Positions 1-6,785 of a stretch of 58,108 nt of DNA are shown here, in pieces. The stretch covers positions 1 through 58,108 of the forward strand of contig JACMQO010000080.1 of the NCBI GenBank assembly GCA_014376935.1, written 5' to 3'. Positions within the stretch are counted from its first letter, which is position 1. Every line of letters starts with the position of its first letter. Source of the stretch: Bdellovibrio sp. (GTDB lineage: Bacteria; Bdellovibrionota; Bdellovibrionia; Bdellovibrionales; Bdellovibrionaceae). The notes under the pieces are model-generated. The model was not told the DNA's origin, did no database searches, and saw only the letters and a list, made by a program, of their open reading frames with translations. A program made the translations under genes and the position numbers.

Positions 1-61
1 GGATTTCAAAATTATTTTTTGTCTTGTTTACGTTATAAGATTATTTCGGTACGGTTACCAG

Positions 62-343
62 ATGGCATACATACTTTATGATCAGGGCAAAAAATTAGGC
101 GAAATCGAAAATTGGCAGGTTACAGCCTATGTGCCTAGCTATAAAAATGTTTTAGGAAAAATGGTATTGGCCGTAGCTCAAAAAGATGAGTGTAGTTTTG
201 TTTCTCCGAAACCTGTCAATCGTCGTTCTGAGTTAACGGTGATTGAAAATGGTCAGCTTGAATTCATACTGCAAGTGAAGTCGGTGAAGGGAACGTCGGT
301 TATTGCGGCCATTTCGTCTCAGAAAGAACTATCTAAAAATTAA
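62..343 (+). CDS. Hypothetical protein, 93 aa
   Basis: A 93-codon frame that I do not recognise. It has no signal peptide and no membrane segment. The sequence alternates short beta-like stretches (for example VLGKMVLAVAQ and LEFILQVKSVKG) and looks like a small soluble cytoplasmic protein. No strong ribosome binding site is visible before the ATG. Its stop codon shares the TTAA at 340-343 with the stop of the minus-strand neighbour, so the two genes are exactly convergent. That tight packing is the main support for it being real. Confidence 0.55.
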   Translation: MAYILYDQGKKLGEIENWQVTAYVPSYKNVLGKMVLAVAQKDECSFVSPKPVNRRSELTVIENGQLEFILQVKSVKGTSVIAAISSQKELSKN

Positions 344-1035
344 GACTTTGAAAATTTTGTTAGAATGTCTGCAAAACGATTTAATTCTAATATTTCTTCA
401 TGGCTTCCACCAACGTCGGGGTGAAAAACGCGCGCTAATTTTTTCATCGCAAAGCTAATAGATTCTTTGGTCATATCATCACGTAGCGAGAATCCATTTT
501 CGTAAAAATACTTTAAAGCTTCTTCGACGAATGGTGGAAATAGATTTTCAGGTTCTTTGTCTTTATTTTTTAACTTTAACTTACGATCTTTTATTTTTTG
601 CTTTTGTAATTTGTATTGTTCTTTACGATAGTCTGCTTGCTTGGCTTTGTAGGCCGCTTGAGATTCGTTTTGAGATTGGGTTTTTAATTTTGGGGCCGAT
701 GCAACATCCGCTTCAGTTTGTTTTTCAAGCTCTGTCTTTGAATCTAAAAAATCAGGTTTTTTTTCTTCAACAACTAATAGGGCGGCCCATATGTGTTTAC
801 AGAATTGTCCTTTTTTTGAAACAGGACACGTGCAGCTGACCATAACAATCGGACTACTGATAGATTTACTTTTCAGGCTGACTTTAAAAGATGTCGATGC
901 GCGCACGTAACTTTGGATTTCGGTATCTGACAATTGTGATACCGATACATTTCCTTTTTTAACAAAGGCTAGCCCGCTGCTGCGAACTTCAGGTTTAAAA
1001 AAATGTTCCCACGACTGCACTGACATGATGGTCAT
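340..1035 (-). CDS. SWIM zinc finger protein with C-terminal J-like domain
   Basis: The N-terminal half carries a SWIM zinc finger, C-T-C-P then eight residues to C-K-H (pattern CxC-x8-CxH), a fold that binds nucleic acid or protein. A charged Lys/Gln/Glu-rich linker follows. The last 50 residues hold an HPD motif in the context ARVFHPDVGGSHEEILELN, as in J-domains that stimulate Hsp70 ATPase. A TTG at 1065 would add 10 residues, but GAGGA lies just before the ATG at 1035 and decides that start. The role is unknown; the domain pair suggests a chaperone-linked nucleic-acid or protein-binding factor. Cytoplasmic. Confidence 0.8.
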   Translation of the reverse strand: MTIMSVQSWEHFFKPEVRSSGLAFVKKGNVSVSQLSDTEIQSYVRASTSFKVSLKSKSISSPIVMVSCTCPVSKKGQFCKHIWAALLVVEEKKPDFLDSKTELEKQTEADVASAPKLKTQSQNESQAAYKAKQADYRKEQYKLQKQKIKDRKLKLKNKDKEPENLFPPFVEEALKYFYENGFSLRDDMTKESISFAMKKLARVFHPDVGGSHEEILELNRFADILTKFSKS

Positions 1036-1088
1036 AGTGCCATCCTCTGATGGCAACGTATACAATTTTTCGTGGTTAATAATTCAAA

Positions 1089-1802
1089 CTAATTCTTTAA
1101 ACAAATCTGCGCTTTTTCTTCATCAGTGATCTGAAATTGCGAAAGTGGCTTAAAGGTTTGAATACGATTTTTTATAAAACTATATCCTTCGGAATTGCCA
1201 TCGGTATTTTGAATCCAGTAGTTTAAAGCCTGATCCGTGTCGAAATCGCAGAATTGTTTTAAAGCTAACGTAGAGACTAACCCCGAAGCGTGCCATCCAT
1301 TCCAGCAGTGCATGTAAATGGGCGAAGGAATTTGACCTTTTATAGCTTTATAGATCATTTCTAAAAAAGCTTCGGTATTTTTTTGATCTAAGCCATCCAT
1401 TTGCAGATAGCTAAGCTCATTATTCTTATTTTCAGCGGTAACACATTGAACTGTCTTTGGTGCGGTTGAATAATTCGTGTTGTAAAGGTAAACGGCCGAC
1501 TTAAAATCTTGTTGGCATAGGTTGTTTAATCCGCGTGTTGGTAGGGGATTTTGATTGTTTCTTTTTTCGTACTTATTATAAGAATTGTTGGCGCCGCCTC
1601 GGTAAAGTATTCCGCGTAAAACCATGCGAAAGTTACGAACGCCATATAGGTTTTCGTTTCCATCCCCAAAGTTATCCACAAGTTTTTGGTTCGGTGAATT
1701 TAGCTGATAGCGTTGGTCGAATATTTTAATTTGTTCTGAAGGAGTAGCCGCGGCTACTGAAGCAGCTGTTAAAATCGCAAATAGTATTTTTTTAGATTTC
1801 AT
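1089..1802 (-). CDS. Exported dual-specificity-phosphatase-like protein, catalytic Arg absent
   Basis: A signal peptide of about 20 residues (MKSKKILFAILTAASVAAAT) is followed by a domain resembling cysteine phosphatases. The loop reads YMHCWNGWHASG (Cys166). Active members have C-x5-R, but the arginine position is Ala172. A preceding DGLDQKN segment sits where the general-acid loop is expected. The protein is probably periplasmic and either an inactive phosphatase-like binder or a variant enzyme. It lies 50 bp upstream of the SWIM gene on the same strand and may share its transcript. The fold call is from the motif only. Confidence 0.65.
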   Translation of the reverse strand: MKSKKILFAILTAASVAAATPSEQIKIFDQRYQLNSPNQKLVDNFGDGNENLYGVRNFRMVLRGILYRGGANNSYNKYEKRNNQNPLPTRGLNNLCQQDFKSAVYLYNTNYSTAPKTVQCVTAENKNNELSYLQMDGLDQKNTEAFLEMIYKAIKGQIPSPIYMHCWNGWHASGLVSTLALKQFCDFDTDQALNYWIQNTDGNSEGYSFIKNRIQTFKPLSQFQITDEEKAQICLKN

Positions 1803-1862
1803 TTTTGCAGTACAGCCGCGCGTGCAAATACGTTCAAATTTTGGTTCTGTTAAGTACGTACT

Positions 1863-1926
1863 TTGGTCTAGGTAAAATGATTAAAATAACAAAGCCCTGA
1901 CAAACAACCGTAGACCAATAGGGCTT
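1863..1926 (+). promoter_or_regulatory. Interleaved inverted repeats, possible pseudoknot leader
   Basis: Two perfect inverted repeats interleave: TTGGTCTA (1863-1870) with TAGACCAA (1911-1918), and AAGCCCT (1892-1898) with AGGGCTT (1920-1926). The order a-b-a'-b' is that of a pseudoknot or of two mutually exclusive hairpins. They lie between two divergent genes and about 50 bp before the secreted protein gene. No known RNA family was recognised. Confidence 0.35.
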
Positions 1927-1974
1927 GGCCTTTACAGCACAAAACTTAAAAGAGATAATTGGGCTTCACCCAAG

Positions 1975-2463
1975 ATGTCTACCCGCCATTTTAATTTGAA
2001 TTTATTCGAGGTTATTTTGAACAAGTCGACACAGACTCTAACTATTATTATCTTCTTCTTTTCTGTCACCCTATTAGCCCAGGGGAAAGACAGTCCCAAA
2101 AAAGACAGTCGTATTAAAGAAGAAATGACGACTGTTGAATTCGAAGCTGTGAAGAATTCATGCGGATCTTCTGTCGAAGGTACGACGCGCGAAGGATTTA
2201 GTTCGGAAACAACATCCGGAGCTTTGCCATGCCCGAAAGCGATCCAAACTTGTACTGGTGGTCAATGGGTGGGGCCCAAATTATACTACACTTGCGCGAA
2301 CGACACGAAAAGTTGCGGGCCAACGCCACATGGGGACGTGGTGAATGGCTTTCGTCACGCGACAGCTAGTAAAGGTAAACCTTGCGAACCCGCTTTTAAG
2401 ACATGTTTGAATGGCGCATGGGTGGGGCCTGAAGTTATTCCCAGTTGTGCCGAAGCTCCTTAA
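1975..2463 (+). CDS. Secreted double cysteine-repeat protein
   Basis: A hydrophobic signal sequence (TIIIFFFSVTLLAQG) is followed by a short charged linker and two copies of a cysteine module of about 48 residues. Each has SCG at its start, a C-x6-C pair, a GxWVGP motif and a final C, so disulfides and an extracytoplasmic location are likely. The ATG at 1975 has no clear ribosome binding site and sits beside a short hairpin. A TTG at 2017 preceded by CGAGG (2007-2011) gives a more typical signal peptide starting MNKSTQ and is the better start on context. Function unknown. Confidence 0.7.
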   Translation: MSTRHFNLNLFEVILNKSTQTLTIIIFFFSVTLLAQGKDSPKKDSRIKEEMTTVEFEAVKNSCGSSVEGTTREGFSSETTSGALPCPKAIQTCTGGQWVGPKLYYTCANDTKSCGPTPHGDVVNGFRHATASKGKPCEPAFKTCLNGAWVGPEVIPSCAEAP

Positions 2464-2753
2464 TTTTTGGCGTCTATTGTGTATCTTAATCTGAGACTTT
2501 TTTAAAATTAAATTTAAATCAAAAGCGGTTACGACTTTGCATTTACTAAAATGCAAAGCACGCTAGCGGGGTGATCGCGATAAAATGTAAAGCGTTTTGG
2601 AATAAAGAAGTTTTTCATGCCGGAGCATTTGATTCAAATAAGGTTGAGTCTGAATACGCATTCAAAATTTCTAAACACTCTATTAACGAACTGCCGGGCG
2701 CATACCCCGTTTCTTTAATAAAATCCTAGCGAGCTTAGTTTCGTTACTTTTTT
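2464..2753. other. Spacer with 10-bp hairpin and a doubtful 52-codon frame
   Basis: A perfect hairpin lies at 2535-2558: CTTTGCATTT, a 4-nt loop, AAATGCAAAG. It has no T-tract, so it is not a clear terminator. A GTG frame at 2571-2729 preceded by GCGGG would encode 52 residues with plausible composition but no recognised domain. I do not call it a gene. Confidence 0.35.
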
Positions 2754-3169
2754 AAACTGGTTTTTTAACTTTCTTAAATGCGAGCTCAGTTCAGCCATTG
2801 AACTTAACAGTTAATGCGGATTCGAAAGTAGTCATATTAAGTGCAGCTTCAGACAGACACTTGCCGTAGGCCGAGGCTGTCGATTACTGCCGAAAATTAA
2901 AAGCTAATTGTCAGGTGGTTTCAATGGGGACTTGCGAATCGACGATTTATAATGATGGCTGGCATCTGCCGACATTTGAAGAAATTAGTTTGTTTGCCGG
3001 AACCGATAATCCTGAATTCTTTTGGACAAGTTCGTTACCCGGCGAAAAATACGGTTTTACTTTGCAGACGTCATTTACAGAGTCTTTTATCGCTTCTAAT
3101 TTAAAGGCCGGCCGTTGGAGTGCCAATACCGTTTACGCTAATCGCAATCATGTGAAATGCGCACATTAA
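2754..3169 (+). pseudogene. Broken DUF1566/Lcl-like gene
   Basis: The frame from 2754 reads through a plausible secreted N-terminus, meets TAG at 2867-2869, then resumes without a shift as AEAVDYCRKLKANC and continues to a normal stop at 3169. Downstream is the hallmark of DUF1566 (Lcl) domains: DYC-x5, NDGWHLPTFEE, FFWTSS and a C-terminal VKCAH. These domains occur in secreted proteins of bacteria of this type. The part after the stop could only start at GTG 2915, inside the domain. No in-frame ATG was found upstream either, so the N-terminus is also eroded. Called a pseudogene unless the TAG is a sequence error. Confidence 0.55.
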
Positions 3170-3197
3170 TTAAAAATTTACTTTTTATTTTATAACT

Positions 3198-3809
3198 TTG
3201 GCATTTTCAATTTTGCCATTGGTTCAGTTTTTAAAGTCTCCGGTTCAGAATGGGTTAACGTTTTTAGGTTTTTTACTCAGCGTATTTTTGATTGGCTGGT
3301 CTTTAAAAACAGCGAAGGAAGTAGCTGTTTTCTATAGAAAATCTTCATTCGATGTAAAATTAAGTTTTGTTGTTTTGTCGTCAATAGCTATCGTTCTGGC
3401 GTGTTTCCATTACCCAGGATTAGGTGCCTTGTCAGTTGCCCCACCTTTCGAGCCGGGTAAGGGCTACTTCAAGTATGATGTGCCATCTATTCAAGTTAAT
3501 TTTTTTGAAAAGTCTTATTTATCAATACGTGATTTTATTTTTTATCAAATGCCACACCCGTTTCATCTTATTTTTTCAACTGGATTTTTACCTTTAAGTT
3601 TTCTTATTTATTTACTATTTAGCTGCAAACAGTCATCGGTCTTGGCTTTATGCGCGATGATGCTATTGATGCGTTATTTGATTCTAGATGCGCTGACTCC
3701 GACGGACTGTTTTAAATACGTAACTTCAATCTGGCTGGGCGGTTGGCTTTTATTGCTGGCGAAAAGTTCGATTCATTTGACACAATCAAAAAAGAATTTG
3801 AAAATTTAA
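3198..3809 (+). CDS. Polytopic membrane protein, unknown, possibly truncated
   Basis: About 203 residues with roughly five membrane segments (GLTFLGFLLSVFLIGW, LSFVVLSSIAIVLACF, FHLIFSTGFLPLSFLIYLLF, VLALCAMMLLMRYLIL, WLGGWLLLLA). There is no recognised domain. The start is a TTG with no ribosome binding site, and the N-terminus begins almost at once with a membrane segment, so an upstream portion may have been lost, in keeping with the damaged genes around it. It ends 3 bp before the KdsC-like pseudogene and probably belonged to the same glycan operon. Confidence 0.55.
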   Translation: MAFSILPLVQFLKSPVQNGLTFLGFLLSVFLIGWSLKTAKEVAVFYRKSSFDVKLSFVVLSSIAIVLACFHYPGLGALSVAPPFEPGKGYFKYDVPSIQVNFFEKSYLSIRDFIFYQMPHPFHLIFSTGFLPLSFLIYLLFSCKQSSVLALCAMMLLMRYLILDALTPTDCFKYVTSIWLGGWLLLLAKSSIHLTQSKKNLKI

Positions 3810-3812
3810 GTT

Positions 3813-4321
3813 ATGCAAAAGCCAACTGTTTTTATTCTAGATGTGGATGGTGTCTTAACGACCGGCCAGTTTCTGTATTCAGCGCAAGGAAAAATATTTA
3901 AAACTTTTGGCCCCGATGACAACGATGCGCTAACTTTACTTCAACCTTTTATAGAAATTCGCTTTGTATCTAGTGACCGAAATGGTTTTGAAATTTCTAA
4001 AAAACGGATTGTTGATGATATGGGTTAAAATCGATTTAGTCAGCTCCATAAACCGAGTGGAATGGATTGCAGAAAGCTACCCCCTAGATTCGGTCATTTA
4101 TATGGGCGATGGTATCTTTGATCATTAACGACTTTGAAAAGGCGATAATTTCGGGGTATTATATTTTTTCGACAAACGAATTTAAAATTTTAAAAACTGA
4201 AGCGTGTCGCGAGGCGAACATCACAATAGAAAAGTTAGATCATATTTTATATCAAGCGGTACGTGGAAGTATCGAACGCTTCATGAGTGCTTTTCAACTG
4301 GCTGGTCGTCGGTATGATTAA
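3813..4321 (+). pseudogene. Frameshifted KdsC-like HAD phosphatase
   Basis: KdsC-type HAD enzymes dephosphorylate KDO-8-phosphate or related sugar acids for surface polysaccharides. Three consecutive frames match one such protein. Frame 1 has the nucleophile motif FILDVDGVLTTGQF and FGPDDNDALTLL and stops at TAA 4026. A second frame continues as IDLVSSINRVEWIAESYPLD and VIYMGDGIFDH (the motif III/IV region) and stops near 4128. The third, from about 4109, covers the C-terminal cap with ILKTEACREANITIEK. Two indels therefore separate pieces that are collinear with an intact enzyme. The first piece alone has lost the distal Asp residues and cannot be active. The 3' end overlaps the next gene by 8 nt, a relic of translational coupling. 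Confidence 0.75.
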
Positions 4322-5918
4322 AGTTTTTATACCTTGCGCGGGAACGGGCAGCAGATTAGGCCATAAAACAACTTTTTTAAATAAAGCATTAGTTTCTGTT
4401 GGGTTAAAACCAGCCATTTCGTATTTGATCGATAAAATACCGAAGCATTTTCCAATCGTCATTGCTCTTGGCTATAAAGGCGATACGTTAAAAGATTTTC
4501 TACAATTGGCCTATCCAGACAACATCTTTGAATTTGTTTGGGTTTCAAAATTTGAAGGTCAGGGATCAGGTATTGGGTTATCGACCTTGGTGGCAGAGAA
4601 TAATCTGCAGTGCCCTTTTGTCTTTTGGACCTGCGACACATTATTTTTAGAGCCGTTGCCACAGCTAGATGAAAACTGGGTTGCTTGTCATTCTTTACCT
4701 AAAGGGCGTGATTTGAACGAGTTTCGTTGCGTGGCTGCAAAGCCAATCAACGATCTGGGTGTAGAGCGCGTAATGGGAATTTTCAATAAGGGTCAGCACC
4801 AACAGGATCAACAGCCTTATGTTGGTCTTTTATTTATCAAAGATTATCAAAGTTTTTTCACGGGCCTAAAAGACGGCGGAGCCGCCGCAATAGATCAAGG
4901 CGAGGCCTACGGGGTGGCCGAAATGTTGAAGCGCGGCGATCAATTTATTAAAAAAGAAATGAAAACTTGGTTTGATACGGGCTCACTTATTGGACTGAAG
5001 GAAGCAAATGAGATCTTTCCTGTGGATGAGCCCGCAGTTATTTTAGAAAAATACAATGAGGCTATTTGGTTTCTAAATGAAATGGTCATTAAATTTTCAG
5101 ATGATGCCTCTTTTATAAAAAAAAGAGTTGAACGCGCCGAAATACTAAAAGGTTTTGTTCCTGAGTTGATTTCATCAAAAAAGAATTTGTATGCCTATCG
5201 CAAAGTTAAGGGCGAGGTTTTATCACGAAACCCATCGGTAACAGAGTTTAAAAATTTATTGACCTGGTTACAGTCTTTTTGGAAAAAATTTACGCTGACA
5301 GAGTCGCAAATGGTCAAATTTCAAAAGGCGTGTGATCATTTTTACCGGTTAAAAACGCTTGCGCGGGTTCAAAAATTTCACGATTTATATCCTTCCTTTC
5401 CGCGCGAAGGTCATTTGAATGGAATAAAAGTTTTACCGGTTGATCAGCTTTTATCAAAAGTTCCTTGGGCTCAATTAGCTGACGGCATAGCCATGCGCAT
5501 ACATGGCGATTTACATTTTGAAAATATTTTGCGTGTGGCTGATAGCAGGCAATTTGTGTTGCTTGATTGGCGCCAAGATTTTGCCGGGCTTGATCAGTAT
5601 GGTGATCTTTATTATGACTTGGCAAAATTAAATCACGGTTTTGTTGTTGACCACCATTTGATAGAAAAAGGTCAGTACAAAGTCGATGTCGTCGAAAATG
5701 GAGTCCAATTCGATTTCGCGATCATTCCGGAACTTCAAAAATGTCAGGAAAGCTTAAAAAATTTTGTAGCTAATCAGGGTTACAGCCAGCATAAGGTTAA
5801 TTTGCTAACAGCATTAATTTTTTTAAACAGCGCACCTTTGCATCATGAATCTTACGCGAAATTAATTTATAGCTTAGGACGAAAGATGCTTGCGGATGCA
5901 TTAGTTGAAATGACTTAA
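4314..5918 (+). CDS. Nucleotidyltransferase-choline kinase-like fusion
   Basis: The N-terminal domain of about 240 residues is a sugar nucleotidyltransferase: MIKVFIPCAGTGSRLG nucleotide loop, NKALVSVG, FWTCDTLF metal site and TWFDTGSLIGLKEAN. The C-terminal domain of about 280 residues is an aminoglycoside phosphotransferase/choline kinase-like kinase with the catalytic IHGDLHFENIL and metal-binding LLDWRQDFAG, then DLYYDLAKL. Such fusions activate and phosphorylate a sugar or headgroup for surface glycans. ATG 4314 is chosen because homology starts there; the frame could open at 4287. Both catalytic motifs are intact although the neighbours are broken. Exact substrate unknown. Confidence 0.8.
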   Translation: MIKVFIPCAGTGSRLGHKTTFLNKALVSVGLKPAISYLIDKIPKHFPIVIALGYKGDTLKDFLQLAYPDNIFEFVWVSKFEGQGSGIGLSTLVAENNLQCPFVFWTCDTLFLEPLPQLDENWVACHSLPKGRDLNEFRCVAAKPINDLGVERVMGIFNKGQHQQDQQPYVGLLFIKDYQSFFTGLKDGGAAAIDQGEAYGVAEMLKRGDQFIKKEMKTWFDTGSLIGLKEANEIFPVDEPAVILEKYNEAIWFLNEMVIKFSDDASFIKKRVERAEILKGFVPELISSKKNLYAYRKVKGEVLSRNPSVTEFKNLLTWLQSFWKKFTLTESQMVKFQKACDHFYRLKTLARVQKFHDLYPSFPREGHLNGIKVLPVDQLLSKVPWAQLADGIAMRIHGDLHFENILRVADSRQFVLLDWRQDFAGLDQYGDLYYDLAKLNHGFVVDHHLIEKGQYKVDVVENGVQFDFAIIPELQKCQESLKNFVANQGYSQHKVNLLTALIFLNSAPLHHESYAKLIYSLGRKMLADALVEMT

Positions 5919-6695
5919 GATTTCATTTTTTTGAAGGCAGGCAAATAGAAAACCTGTCATTTTAATGCTTCCTTGACCAATAACGTGGATACCATTTTTT
6001 CTAAAATCAATGCCGGTCAGCTTTTGCTTAGGAACTTCTGAAAAATCAGTCGCTAGATCACACAGTATTGTTTTGTTTCAGCGGCAATATTTCGAACAGC
6101 GTCTGCATATTGGTTATGTAATGGAATAAGTTCATTAATATCCCACAACCACCGCGTACCCAAATAAGTAGCTTCACCCACGCCTGTAAAGACACGTATT
6201 TAATAGCTGGTTCTGCGTCGGAGGTTGAAGGCTTTGCCATGTCATCAGCTTGTATTGACTCAATGATTTGTCATTTCCCGAAGGATTTGTGGAAAATAGA
6301 ATACCGCTATTTAGGAGACTTCAAGATAAATACGGCCATTTCGGGTCGCCCTATTTCTATTGGCCAAGCGGATAGCGGTCAGCAAGTTGTAGGTCTGGCT
6401 GCCGATGAAACCTATTCACGAGCGCGGTTTCTTGAAAGAACGGGGCAGTCCGCGTGCCCCGAATTTTTGATTTATAACCGTGAATTGCTGCAAAGTTTTT
6501 TAAATACTGACTTTGCGCCACCAGTGAAATTAACCGGTTTTGAAAACTTATATAAGCACTTTCAAGAAACCGAATTTGGTAATGAAATCTGGTTGCATCA
6601 TCGTGGCCCCTTAAATTAAGATACCCTAACGCGAAATTAAGAAACGCGATCCCGATTATTTTCGGATAGGTTGATGAAAATATGCCGGTCATCAT
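5901..6695 (-). pseudogene. Multiply frameshifted SGNH/GDSL hydrolase
   Basis: Read on the minus strand, successive frames give pieces of one SGNH esterase. First comes a membrane segment (IIGIAFLNFALGYL) and SKIRGTRTAPFFQETALVNR, then after a shift IGFIGSQTYNLLTAIRLAN, which resembles the GDSxT nucleophile block with the Asp codon lost. After more damage comes LGTRWLWDINELIPLHNQYA and DAVRNIAAETKQYCVI up to a TAG at 6053-6055. After a one-base shift it resumes as LATDFSEVPKQKLTGIDF and NGIHVIGQGSIK, the catalytic Asp-His block, ending at 5901. At least three shifts are needed. Such enzymes often add or remove acetyl groups on polysaccharides. It overlaps the 3' end of the fusion gene on the other strand. 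Confidence 0.65.
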
Positions 6696-6785
6696 AAAAC
6701 CTTATTATGATGGATTTAGTTACAATTACCTATTAAAGAATAGAATAGGAATGTTTCATTAAAGATCATTCTTTTTAGGAAAAAA

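Noticed and set aside
531-839. Plus-strand frame of 102 codons
   Set aside because: Antisense to the Lys-rich linker of the SWIM/J protein, which makes Leu/Phe-rich nonsense in the opposite frame.
1892-1926. AAGCCCT/AGGGCTT stem as a terminator
   Set aside because: No gene ends there on either strand; the 21-nt loop and the interleaved second repeat fit a leader structure better.
6239-6619. Plus-strand frame of 126 codons
   Set aside because: It lies opposite the fragments of the SGNH pseudogene, has no domain and no ribosome binding site; it is most likely an accident of the decayed gene.
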